Assembly: GCA_002428045.1 (NCBI GenBank)
Contig: DIZZ01000165.1
Span: forward strand, 4,047-31,306
DNA from: Verrucomicrobia bacterium UBA6015
GTDB lineage: Bacteria; Verrucomicrobiota; Kiritimatiellia; UBA8416
Length of the DNA stretch: 27,260 bases
Direction: 5' to 3'
In this document: piece by piece, positions 15,440 to 23,586 of the stretch
Layout: every line of letters begins with the position of its first letter
Numbering within the stretch: position 1 is the first letter of the stretch
Notes under the pieces: model-generated
Told to the model about the DNA's origin: nothing
The model's database searches: none
Seen by the model: the letters and a program-made list of their open reading frames with translations, nothing else
Translations under genes and position numbers: made by a program

Positions 15440-17448
15440 TGCAAAAACAGATGCGCAGTGTATTGTGTATGGCGGTGGCGATGGGCAGCGGTATGCTATG
15501 GGCGGTGGATACCCCAAAGCCAGTCAAAGTCTTTATCCTGGCCGGTGATGAGAACTGCCTGGAGCAGGGCACTGTTGTCGGACGGACTGACGGCACGGAG
15601 GTACAGTTCTTTCCCGATGTTGTGCCGGCCAAGGATGAGAAAGCCAAGCATGTCATCTGCTCGGTTTATAAAGGTATGCACGCTGTACTCCCTCCAGAGG
15701 TCACCAGCATGGTGGAGGTCGGCGATCAGAGGACTGAACGGCGGCCGGATAAGCAGAAGGGCAGGGTACCGGTGCCGATGACGCCGTTCCCGGAGCTGGC
15801 GCAGCAGGAGGGTTACACCACCGTGCTGCGCGGAGCGTTGGTCGTTCCGGCATCGGGCCAGTACGAGGTTCGCCCTGGAAGCGATGAGTCGGCTTTCAAT
15901 GTGACGACGCTGGACGGGAAGGAAGTCTATCGCCAGGAGGTCGGGCAGGATAAACCGGTCATCACGCCAGTCCAGCTCGAAGCGAAGAAACGCTATCCGT
16001 TCCAGACGGTTTTCTTCAAGAAGGCAGGGCATGCGTTCCGTGTTCCCCAGATTAACCGGCCAGGTACGTTGGAGACGGTGGTGGCGGAGAATCCGAAATA
16101 CGCATTCCTCCGGGATGCAGAAGGCAGGTGGGTGAAGCGGGATGATGTGCTGTTGTATGACGCGCAGCCGATCCACAACAACACGCGGGCGCCAGGCCAG
16201 CCGCTGGGGATTCCGGATGATCCTATGGATCCACGCCATGGTGTCGCGGCAGACCTCATATTGGGCAATGTCATGGGGGAGACGTTTGAAGAGCCGGTTT
16301 TCCTCATGCGGTTTGCAACGAAACACCCGATATGGTTTATGAGGGGAAGCCGTTCGCTTGGGCACGATTACCTGCCGCCGTCGAGCGGGGGCGACCCGGA
16401 TCTGAAGGGCAGCTGGGACGTGATCCACTTCAACTGGGGCGTGTGGGATGCCGGGTACAAGGATCCCTCTTCGAAGTATTACCAGGGACATGGTAACACG
16501 ACATCCGTTGAAGACTTTGAGAAGAATCTGCGCACACTCGTGGCGCGGATGAAGCAGACCGGCGCGACACTGATATGGGCGAGCGTGACCCCGGTTTGGA
16601 AGGGCGAGCCGGACCAACCTAACGCCGATGTGGTCGCGTATAACGCGGTGGCGGAAAAAGTCATGAAGGAGAACGGGGTGATCATTGACGATCTCCACGC
16701 GCTGGTCCCCAAGGGTACCGGTAGTTGGGTGGATCCGAATGTTCACGCCGTCGGCAACCTCGCTCCGCAAGTTACGGAGACCATCCTTGCCGCACTTGCG
16801 AGTCGCAAGGAGAGCACCAAACCGCTGCCCCGCGTGCTGTTGATTGGCGATTCCATTACCGGCGGTTATCAGGGGGCGGTGATGAAAAATCTCGACGGGA
16901 AAGCCGCCGTCTACAAGAATCCCGGCAACGCCGAGAGTACCTGGACCGGCTTGCGGAAGATCGATGAGTGGCTGGACTTCAGGCAATACCTGCAGAACGG
17001 CCAGGAATACCTTGAGCTGGTGAATGGTATTAAAGATTCACTAGCGCAGTTTGACAGGTTTTGTCCTGGATATCAGAACCAGGGCGTAGAACTTGCCGGG
17101 CTGGTTTGGATGCAGGGAATTGCGGACAGTGAGTCTCCGGCGCAGACGGCGGCTTACGAGAATAACCTAGCGAACCTGATCCGTGATCTCCGGAAGGATC
17201 TCGACGCGCCGAACCTGCCCGTTGTGGTGGCGGCGCTGAAAATGGGCGACGGCAAGATCCATGAAGCGCAAATGGCGGTGGGCGACGCGGCGAAGTATCC
17301 GGAGTTTGCCGGCAACGTGAAGACCGTGGATATCCAGCCATTCTTGCGGGGCGGTGATCCGCGGACCCTGGGGAATAACGCCGAAACGATCCTCGAAGTC
17401 GGCGAAGCGCTGGCTGCCGCGATGCAGGAATTGTTGAAAAGTAAATAA
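15436..17448 (+). CDS. Exported composite SASA/SGNH esterase-like protein with permuted inner domain
   Basis: 670 residues with a signal peptide (cleavage near AVDTP, about residue 24). Residues 30-45 read VKVFILAGDENCLEQG, matching the SASA (sialate O-acetylesterase) start VxVFILAGQSNMxG, but with D-E-N-C replacing Q-S-N-M, so the SASA serine is lost. A beta-rich PA14-like insert follows (about 125-205). SASA resumes with DLILGNVMGETFEEPV and SRSLGHDYLPPSSGG (305-319). An SGNH hydrolase then appears with its second half first: SWDVIHFNWGVWDAGY (326-341), the NLRTLVARMKQTGATLIW region and IDDLHAL. Its first half follows: PRVLLIGDSITGGY with S473, up to LRKIDEWLD (506-514). SASA finishes with VELAGLVWMQGIADSES (551-567) and NLIRDLRKDLDAPNLPVVV. 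It probably cleaves carbohydrate esters outside the cytoplasm via S473. It overlaps the fucosidase gene by 4 bp. Confidence 0.75.
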   Translation: MMQKQMRSVLCMAVAMGSGMLWAVDTPKPVKVFILAGDENCLEQGTVVGRTDGTEVQFFPDVVPAKDEKAKHVICSVYKGMHAVLPPEVTSMVEVGDQRTERRPDKQKGRVPVPMTPFPELAQQEGYTTVLRGALVVPASGQYEVRPGSDESAFNVTTLDGKEVYRQEVGQDKPVITPVQLEAKKRYPFQTVFFKKAGHAFRVPQINRPGTLETVVAENPKYAFLRDAEGRWVKRDDVLLYDAQPIHNNTRAPGQPLGIPDDPMDPRHGVAADLILGNVMGETFEEPVFLMRFATKHPIWFMRGSRSLGHDYLPPSSGGDPDLKGSWDVIHFNWGVWDAGYKDPSSKYYQGHGNTTSVEDFEKNLRTLVARMKQTGATLIWASVTPVWKGEPDQPNADVVAYNAVAEKVMKENGVIIDDLHALVPKGTGSWVDPNVHAVGNLAPQVTETILAALASRKESTKPLPRVLLIGDSITGGYQGAVMKNLDGKAAVYKNPGNAESTWTGLRKIDEWLDFRQYLQNGQEYLELVNGIKDSLAQFDRFCPGYQNQGVELAGLVWMQGIADSESPAQTAAYENNLANLIRDLRKDLDAPNLPVVVAALKMGDGKIHEAQMAVGDAAKYPEFAGNVKTVDIQPFLRGGDPRTLGNNAETILEVGEALAAAMQELLKSK

Positions 17449-17458
17449 GACAGAGCCC

Positions 17459-18622
17459 ATGAATTTTAGAGCTATAATGCTGCTCCTTGGCACCATCTCA
17501 TGTATGGCTGTCGCGGGCATTGCCGGAGATCACGACATGAAGCAGCAATCCCTGTGGGAGAGCGGGAAAGGCGGTTATCACACGTACCGGATACCCGCCC
17601 TTGTCGTATCAACCAACAGCACGCTTCTGGCCTTCTGTGAAGGCCGGAAGAGCGGCTCCAGCGATGCCGGTGATATTGACCTGCTCATGAGACGTTCCAC
17701 GGATAACGGGGAGACATGGTCAAACCAGCAGGTTGTCTGGGATGATGGCGGAAACACCTGCGGAAACCCATGCCCTGTCGTGGACAGGACAACCGGGACG
17801 GTATGGCTACTGACCACCTGGAACCGGGGGGACGATCACGAAAAGGACATCATTGAGGGACGCAGCAAAGATACAAGGCGGGTGTTTGTCATCTCGTCGA
17901 CGGACGATGGTCTCACCTGGTCAGAGCCGCAGGAAGTGACGGCCAGCGTCAAGAAACCGGATTGGACCTGGTATGCTACAGGGCCGGGAAGCGGCATTCA
18001 GATTCACCACGGTGAACATGCAGGACGCCTCGTGCTCGCTTGCGATCACATCGAGGCGAAGACAAGGCACCATTACTCACACATTATTTACAGTGACAAT
18101 CACGGCAACACATGGACGCTTGGAGGCCGCACGCCAAACCATCAGGTGAATGAGTGCGAAGTGGTCGAGTTGGTGGACGGCCGACTGATGCTGAACATGA
18201 GAAACTACGCTCAGCCGAAGAATCTCCGACAGAGGGTGTTCACTCGCGACGGTGGCGTCACATGGGAAAACCAGGGGGTTGATCACACCTTGGTCGAGCC
18301 GATCTGCCAGGCCAGCATGGCGAGATACTCCTGGCCGGCAGACGGACAGCAGGGCGTCATTCTTTTCTCAAATCCGGCCAGCACTAAGAGAGACAACATG
18401 ACCGTCAGAGCCAGTTTCGATGAAGGCGAGACGTGGCCCTCCAGCCTATCGCTGCACACCGGACCAAGTGCTTACTCCGATTTGGCAGTTCTTGCGGGTG
18501 GCCTAGCCGCATGTTTGTATGAACGCGGCGATAAGCACCCGTATGAACAGATTGCCATGGCTCGATTCACCATGCTGGATCTTCTCGCAGGTGAAGAACC
18601 GGAACCAACAGGGCAAAGGTGA
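17459..18622 (+). CDS. Exported exo-alpha-sialidase, GH33
   Basis: 387 residues. Residues 1-22 form a signal peptide (MNFRAIMLLLGTISCMAVAGIA). The YRIP motif (43-46) supplies the first arginine, and EGRKSGSSDAGDIDL holds the next conserved arginine and aspartate. Five Asp boxes mark the blades of a six-bladed propeller: STDNGETW (80-87), STDDGLTW (147-154), SDNHGNTW (212-219, a weak one), TRDGGVTW (262-269) and SFDEGETW (319-326). Candidate catalytic and substrate residues are E232 in NECEVVEL, R248 in MRNY, R311 and the nucleophile Y339 in SAYSDL. It removes terminal sialic acids, probably in the periplasm or outside. The gene is 10 bp after the esterase gene and 76 bp before fucosidase 3, consistent with one operon for sialylated, fucosylated glycans. 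Confidence 0.92.
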   Translation: MNFRAIMLLLGTISCMAVAGIAGDHDMKQQSLWESGKGGYHTYRIPALVVSTNSTLLAFCEGRKSGSSDAGDIDLLMRRSTDNGETWSNQQVVWDDGGNTCGNPCPVVDRTTGTVWLLTTWNRGDDHEKDIIEGRSKDTRRVFVISSTDDGLTWSEPQEVTASVKKPDWTWYATGPGSGIQIHHGEHAGRLVLACDHIEAKTRHHYSHIIYSDNHGNTWTLGGRTPNHQVNECEVVELVDGRLMLNMRNYAQPKNLRQRVFTRDGGVTWENQGVDHTLVEPICQASMARYSWPADGQQGVILFSNPASTKRDNMTVRASFDEGETWPSSLSLHTGPSAYSDLAVLAGGLAACLYERGDKHPYEQIAMARFTMLDLLAGEEPEPTGQR

Positions 18623-18698
18623 AATCCAGTAAGGCACAGAACATCCTGGGACTCTGGATTAACGAGAAGAGCAAACGCTGAAACGAAAGGAAGCCACT

Positions 18699-20438
18699 AT
18701 GCCCTATTCACACCGTAACGATTTTCCACTGCCGGCGAATCCGAACCCGATATTTTACCAGCCCTTCACGCCAGAGGAGTGGTGTGGCAGCAATTTTGCC
18801 ACGGAGCAGGAGCTCCAATGGTTTCGCGATGCCCGTTACGGTATGTTCATCCACTTTGGTCTATCGACGTATAAGAACCAGGATCTCTCCTGGGGGGTGT
18901 GTCATACCCGGAAAGCGCCGGACTGTGGAAAGGGGCCCTATCCCGATGCGGAGTGGCAGCGCTGGGCGCAGGAGTTCCGGCTGGAACAGTTCGACGCCCG
19001 CCGCTGGGTGGAAATCGCCCTCAAGGCTGGATGCAAGTACCTGGTGCTGATCGCCAAGCATCATGACGGGTTTCATATGTGGGATACGGATGAATCGGAG
19101 TTCAAGATCACCCGTACCCCTTTCGGCAGAGATGTTCTCCGGGAGGTGTCCGATGCCTGCCATGCGGCCGGTCTGCCCTTCGGAATCTATTACTCCCAGC
19201 GGGATTGGTACCATCCCGATTATATGCCGGTGGATCCCGACAAGGTCGAGTTGAAGGGGGTGCATTGGACACTCAAGCCGGGGGTGACCCAGCCCATGGG
19301 CGAGTGTCACCAGCGCTATCTCGCGTATCAGGAGAAGGTGGTGAGGGAGCTCTGTACCCGTTACGGCAAGATCGATATCTTCTGGTGGGATGCCGCCTGG
19401 TGGGGCAACATGTTCACGGCCGAGATGTGGGATGGTGAGCGGATTACCCGGCTGATCCGCGAGCTCCAGCCCGGCATTATTATCAACAACCGCTGCTCCG
19501 TGCCGGGCGATTTCGATACCCCTGAAGGCCGGCTCGGAACGTTCCAGAATTGGCGGCCATGGGAATCGTGCATCTGCCTGACCACTTCCTGGAGCTACAG
19601 CGCCACGCCGCCCAAGAGCCTCGAGCAACTGATCCGGATGCTGGCGAGCAATGCTTGCGGCGATGGCAATCTGTTGCTTTCCTGGGGACCGCACTGGGAC
19701 GGGGCTTTTGATGAGAACGAATGCCAGCGACTACTGGAATTGGGCGCCTGGTTGGAGCAGAACGGAACGGCGATTTTCGGGACGCGCGGCGGTCCCTGGA
19801 TGCCGAACACCTGGGGTGGTTCGGTCCACCGTGGCGATGCTGTCTATTTGCACATCACTGATCTGCCGGGCGAGATTCTGGAACTGCCGCTACTCCCTAG
19901 GCACACGGTTCTGTCAGCCCGCCTGTTGCACGGTGAGAGCATTGCGTTCACGAAGACGGAGGCGGGGCTCCGGTTCGTCATTCCCCGCGCACTCCGGTGT
20001 GTGGCGGATACGATCGTGGAACTCAGGCTGGATAGGCCGGTTCAAGATCTGGAGCCGGTCTCGACGGGGGTGCAGTCGCTGTTCAGCGACTCCACGACCT
20101 ATGGCCAGCGTGTAACCGGGGTGATGAAGGAGCAACCCTGTTCAGTGGAAATCGATTTGGGCGCGGAGCATGACGTCACCGGGGTAAGCATTGAACAGGT
20201 GGTGTCTGGCAAGAAGTGTGCCGAATTGGTGGTGCAGGTCTCGCGCGATGGGAAAGACTGCGAGGAAGTTGGTCGTGCCACCAATCTGCTGGTCGAGCTG
20301 GCCATCAACGGGTATCAGGCCGGTGCCTGGATCCCCGGACGCAGGGTACGTTATCTCAAGATTGAAAATGACCAGCCTGAGCCTGCTGCATTGGCCATAG
20401 GTCAGGTAGCGGTGTATGGTCGGGATATCGTTAATTAA
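18699..20438 (+). CDS. Alpha-L-fucosidase, GH29 (copy 3), with C-terminal F5/8-type (discoidin-like) domain
   Basis: 579 residues; ATG 18699 follows AAAGGA. Motifs are ARYGMFIHFGLSTY (45-58, HFG rather than HWG), LIAKHHDGFHMW (117-128), FGIYYSQRDWYHPDY, IDIFWWDAAWW with candidate nucleophile D231, SWSYS (297-301) and GDGNLLLSWGPHWDG (321-335). The departures from copies 1 and 2 (HFG, WWD, SWSY in place of TWGY) place it in a different GH29 branch. The C-terminal part (about 460-577) has SVEIDLGAEHDVTGVSIEQ, LVVQVSRDGKDCEEVG and RRVRYLKIENDQPEP. This is the F5/8 type C / CBM32-like jelly roll that often binds galactose-type sugars. No signal peptide is present. It is the last intact gene of the glycan operon. 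Confidence 0.88.
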   Translation: MPYSHRNDFPLPANPNPIFYQPFTPEEWCGSNFATEQELQWFRDARYGMFIHFGLSTYKNQDLSWGVCHTRKAPDCGKGPYPDAEWQRWAQEFRLEQFDARRWVEIALKAGCKYLVLIAKHHDGFHMWDTDESEFKITRTPFGRDVLREVSDACHAAGLPFGIYYSQRDWYHPDYMPVDPDKVELKGVHWTLKPGVTQPMGECHQRYLAYQEKVVRELCTRYGKIDIFWWDAAWWGNMFTAEMWDGERITRLIRELQPGIIINNRCSVPGDFDTPEGRLGTFQNWRPWESCICLTTSWSYSATPPKSLEQLIRMLASNACGDGNLLLSWGPHWDGAFDENECQRLLELGAWLEQNGTAIFGTRGGPWMPNTWGGSVHRGDAVYLHITDLPGEILELPLLPRHTVLSARLLHGESIAFTKTEAGLRFVIPRALRCVADTIVELRLDRPVQDLEPVSTGVQSLFSDSTTYGQRVTGVMKEQPCSVEIDLGAEHDVTGVSIEQVVSGKKCAELVVQVSRDGKDCEEVGRATNLLVELAINGYQAGAWIPGRRVRYLKIENDQPEPAALAIGQVAVYGRDIVN

Positions 20439-20528
20439 TGGCTCTTGATACGGCGGTCGGACTATCCCATAATCAGGAATCAAGCGCACTTCACATGGTT
20501 AGAGCACACGTAGGACAAGGAAGAAAGT

Positions 20529-20639
20529 ATGGACCCGAACATCAGGGCCACCATCTGGAACGAGTTTCGTCACGAGAAAAAACAGGTTGATAGGGGAGGT
20601 TGCCTTCGTCGTGCAAGTCCTGCCCTGTTCAGGAATTGA
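20529..20639 (+). pseudogene. ThuA-like gene, N-terminal stump (about 19 recognisable codons)
   Basis: ATG 20529 has AAGGAAG upstream, and the first codons give MDPNIRATIWNEFRHEKKQ. This matches the start of ThuA-domain (trehalose-utilisation-like, glutamine-amidotransferase fold) proteins, which begin with a short strand then VTVWNEFRHEK. After the codon at about 20583-20585 the similarity stops. The frame runs through unrelated residues to TGA at 20637-20639. ThuA-like proteins are often found beside glycoside hydrolases and sugar dehydrogenases. So this is likely the fifth gene of the glycan operon, cut off by the insertion or rearrangement that brought in the following peptidase gene. A working start signal remains but no useful product is expected. 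Confidence 0.7.
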
Positions 20640-20665
20640 CACCTCCTAGATCGCTTTGCTACATT
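20636..20665 (+). promoter_or_regulatory. Likely sigma-70-type promoter of the C13-like peptidase gene
   Basis: A perfect TTGACA (20636-20641) is followed after 18 bp by TACATT (20660-20665). It lies about 120 bp before the peptidase start and right at the end of the ThuA stump, so it probably entered with the peptidase gene. Confidence 0.5.
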
Positions 20666-20787
20666 TGCTTTTTTTGGAAGTTCTCTTTCATACCGGTTCC
20701 AGCGGGCGGGTGCCCGTGCCGCTTTAAATGCGATTTCTTATCACTTCCTCGCCCGTCGCAACACGCCCATTTTGAGGTCATAACCCT

Positions 20788-23250
20788 ATGTGCTCAACTG
20801 CCGCTCATTCCATTTCGAAAGGTCTTCCATGTGGGAAACTTTCTTCCACAGCGTGGAAAATTCTTGCAACGACCTGCCTCTTCCTGCTTTTCCTGCTGCC
20901 AGCATTTGCCATCCCGGCCGATTTCGAACAGGCCTGCAAAGTCGCCGAATCCATCGCGCGTAACGGACAAACCAACGCCGTCGAATTGTGGGGACTGCCC
21001 ACGCTTCACGTCGCCGGACGCACCACGCTCACCACCTGGGGGCATCAGGAAATCGCCGCGCCCTGGCCTTCCTGCTGGGTGTTTTTTATCGATGACGATC
21101 CCGCCGCCAACTGGGCGCATCCGTGCCGCTATGTTTTTATCGCGCCCGATCTCTCGTCCACTCACGTCATCGACGCTGTTCGCCCCCTGACGATCGAAGG
21201 TCCCGATGCCGTAGCCGGCCCCTACGGCATGGAACGTCTAATCGCCTTCCATCCTGCAGCCATAAAATTCGCGCCTGTTGTTATTGCGTCCGGCTCCACC
21301 AACAGCATTCTCTATGGTGAGGCCGATTCTCACCATTTTGCCCTTCTCATCTCCGGGGGTAACACCACCAACAGCAACACCGACCGCTACTGGCGCGACA
21401 CCGCCTATATTTACTCCACCTTGATTCAAAAATATGGCTACGCTAAATCCAACGTCACTGTGTTAGTCGCCGATGGCACCAATCCCGCCATTGATCACCT
21501 CAACTACAACTACGTCCCTCCCGACAGTTGGTTGGCCAGCACGCCTCTCGATTTCGATGGCGACGGCGAGTGCGACATCACCGGCGACGCCTCCGCCGCC
21601 AGCGTCAGCAACGCCTTCCTCGATCTGCAAAGCCGCCTGACGCCGCAAGACCAACTGTTTGTTTTTCTCACCGACCATGGCGGTCCTACCCCCGGTGGCA
21701 GTGCTTGGGACGTTGAACTGTCCCTCTGGAATCAGGAACGCCTTCACGATCGCGATCTCCAAGCCCTCACCGAGCCCATCTCCTGCCCCATCTTTTTTGT
21801 GATGGAACAGTGCTACGGAGGCGGCTTTGCCGACGACCTCGACCAATCCAACCGAGCCATCGCCACCGCCGCCGCCCACAACGGTACCTCGTATGCCATG
21901 AGCTATCCGTTCTATTACGACCAGTGGTCCTACTACTGGACCGCCGCCGTGCGCGGGTTCTTCCCCAGTAACAACGTCCCTTGGGTCGACGGCGCTCCCT
22001 GCAATGCCGACTTCAACGGTGATGGCTATGTATCTTTTCGCGAAGCCTCCTTTTTCGCCACCGCCAACAAAGCCGAAAATGAACACCCCACCTATCAGGA
22101 AGTGCCCGATTTCCTGGGCTGCCAATCCTTCCTTGCGCGCGTACCCACCAACGTGCCCTCCACGCAATCGCTTGAGCGCCTGACGCTCCACGGAATCCAC
22201 ACCCCCGAAGTTGAAAACCGCCCCGTGCCCTTCCAGATCGTGGCGAGAAATCCGTTTGGAAACCCACTCACCACCTTCTCCAGTCCCGTTCATGTGGAAA
22301 CCGAGGTGGACGACATCATCGATCCGGGGTTGTACTCTGGAACCACCACCGACATGTGGTGGAGTTATCCTTTTAACATCCAATATGACGATGTACGAAT
22401 GCAAGTCATTTATCCCGCCAGCCAGTTCGGTGGTGCCCGAACGTTCAGCGAGTTCCAACTCACCCAAACCTGCTACCCCACACTTGTCGAAAACTTCACC
22501 ATCCGTATGAAACACACCTCGCTGGACGCCTATCCCTCCAACGCCGTCTTTGAAAGCGAAGGCTGGACCACCGTCTTTCACGGCGACACCACCATCGATG
22601 AGGAAGGTTGGATTGCCTACCCGTTTTCCAGCCCCTTTGAATACAACGGCATCGACAACCTGATGGTGGACTTTTCCTTTGACAACTCTACCAACTATCC
22701 CCGCTGGGCAAATTCCTACGCCGGAGCATCCACCGCCCCCTGCACCCTCATCGGAACCAGCACAAACGAGCACGGTTCCCCGCTGGAGTGGTCCGCCACT
22801 AATGGCCCCACTCCGGAACTCTCCACCACGTTCCCCATTTTCCGCATCGGGCCCGCCGCCTACGGCGCAACCGTTTCCGTCACCCCCAGCAACATCACCG
22901 AATTCGTCGACGGTGTCTGGTCCGGCAACCTCCTCTTTCAAGGAACCGCCAAACGCATGCGCCTACGCGTCACTGTCGACTCCAACGCCTATTGGACCGC
23001 CATCGCCCCCGATTTCGCCGTGCGCGATTACCCCTTCGTTCAGGCCCCTCCCCAACTCGCCGCCAACGGCAACGTCCGCTTGCAATGGAGCAGCGGCACT
23101 GGCCAGACCTATCGGGTCATGACGGCCACCAACTTGCTGGCCCCTTTCTCGCCCGTGGCCAGCAACATTCCCGCCACGCCCCCCCTCAATGTCTACACCG
23201 CTGCGCCAGACGCATCACCCTCCACCTTTTTCAGCATCCACGAAGAGTAA
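20788..23250 (+). CDS. Exported C13-like (clan CD, legumain/caspase-fold) cysteine peptidase, multidomain
   Basis: 820 residues. A hydrophobic segment (about 24-42, ILATTCLFLLFLLPAFA) suggests export. An N-terminal region (45-165) precedes the peptidase core: HHFALLISGG (182-191), YWRDTAYIYSTLIQKYGY, the catalytic histidine in FVFLTDHGG (H297) and the catalytic cysteine in FFVMEQCYGGG (C342). Two EF-hand-like calcium loops occur, DFDGDGECDITGD (255-267) and DFNGDGYVSFREA (408-420). From about 450 on there are beta-rich domains. The tail VRLQWSSGTGQTYRVMTATN to FFSIHEE resembles a C-terminal module common on secreted proteins of Verrucomicrobia and relatives. C13 enzymes usually cut after Asn or Asp. 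Codon use is markedly C-rich, unlike the G-rich glycan genes, consistent with transfer or inversion. Confidence 0.8.
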   Translation: MCSTAAHSISKGLPCGKLSSTAWKILATTCLFLLFLLPAFAIPADFEQACKVAESIARNGQTNAVELWGLPTLHVAGRTTLTTWGHQEIAAPWPSCWVFFIDDDPAANWAHPCRYVFIAPDLSSTHVIDAVRPLTIEGPDAVAGPYGMERLIAFHPAAIKFAPVVIASGSTNSILYGEADSHHFALLISGGNTTNSNTDRYWRDTAYIYSTLIQKYGYAKSNVTVLVADGTNPAIDHLNYNYVPPDSWLASTPLDFDGDGECDITGDASAASVSNAFLDLQSRLTPQDQLFVFLTDHGGPTPGGSAWDVELSLWNQERLHDRDLQALTEPISCPIFFVMEQCYGGGFADDLDQSNRAIATAAAHNGTSYAMSYPFYYDQWSYYWTAAVRGFFPSNNVPWVDGAPCNADFNGDGYVSFREASFFATANKAENEHPTYQEVPDFLGCQSFLARVPTNVPSTQSLERLTLHGIHTPEVENRPVPFQIVARNPFGNPLTTFSSPVHVETEVDDIIDPGLYSGTTTDMWWSYPFNIQYDDVRMQVIYPASQFGGARTFSEFQLTQTCYPTLVENFTIRMKHTSLDAYPSNAVFESEGWTTVFHGDTTIDEEGWIAYPFSSPFEYNGIDNLMVDFSFDNSTNYPRWANSYAGASTAPCTLIGTSTNEHGSPLEWSATNGPTPELSTTFPIFRIGPAAYGATVSVTPSNITEFVDGVWSGNLLFQGTAKRMRLRVTVDSNAYWTAIAPDFAVRDYPFVQAPPQLAANGNVRLQWSSGTGQTYRVMTATNLLAPFSPVASNIPATPPLNVYTAAPDASPSTFFSIHEE

Positions 23251-23586
23251 TTTTTCCACTCGCATCCCATAGGCTTTGATGTTCTCTTTAACGAACGGGA
23301 TAGTGCCAAGTTTTCTGGGTGATGGCTGTCATTTTTTGCGAGTAACTACTCAGGTCCCCCTCTACCCGGGGATCGGTGGACGATAGAGTGCGACGAGAGC
23401 GGTGGACGATAGGGGCTTCAACTCCTGGGCCGTTCTCGTCGCCCGTTCTCGTGAACCGACGGCTTCGTGTTTATACAGGATCAACAGGATGGCGGGAAGC
23501 CTGGATTGGGCTCCGCGGCTCGACTCCTCGCCAACGCCGATCTGCGATAGGTTGACAAGCCCAACAGCATCACATATGATAACAAA
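23251..23586. other. 336 bp intergenic region with a small hairpin and a 13-bp direct repeat
   Basis: GAGTA-AC-TACTC (23340-23351) is a perfect 5-bp inverted repeat. CGGTGGACGATAG occurs at 23374-23386 and again at 23400-23412. A 62-codon open frame (23402-23590) shows no family resemblance and is treated as spurious. The region separates the C13 peptidase from a fused toxin/antitoxin relic and so lies at a probable recombination junction. Confidence 0.55.

Larger units (their letters stand above)
20439..20787. other. 349 bp non-coding junction containing a truncated gene start and a promoter
   Basis: The left part (20439-20528) is ordinary spacer. It is followed by the ThuA-like gene stump at 20529-20639 and a good promoter at 20636-20665. 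The remaining 120 bp leads to the C13-peptidase ATG at 20788 with no further recognisable element. Base composition changes across the region from G-rich to C-rich on the plus strand. Confidence 0.6.

Noticed and set aside
15496..16986. Minus-strand open frame opposite the SASA/SGNH gene
   Set aside because: The plus strand has a signal peptide, ordered esterase motifs and overlap with operon neighbours; the minus translation has none.
21463..22941. Glycine/valine-rich minus-strand open frame opposite the C13-like peptidase
   Set aside because: Typical reverse translation of a C-rich coding strand; no start signal or domain resemblance.
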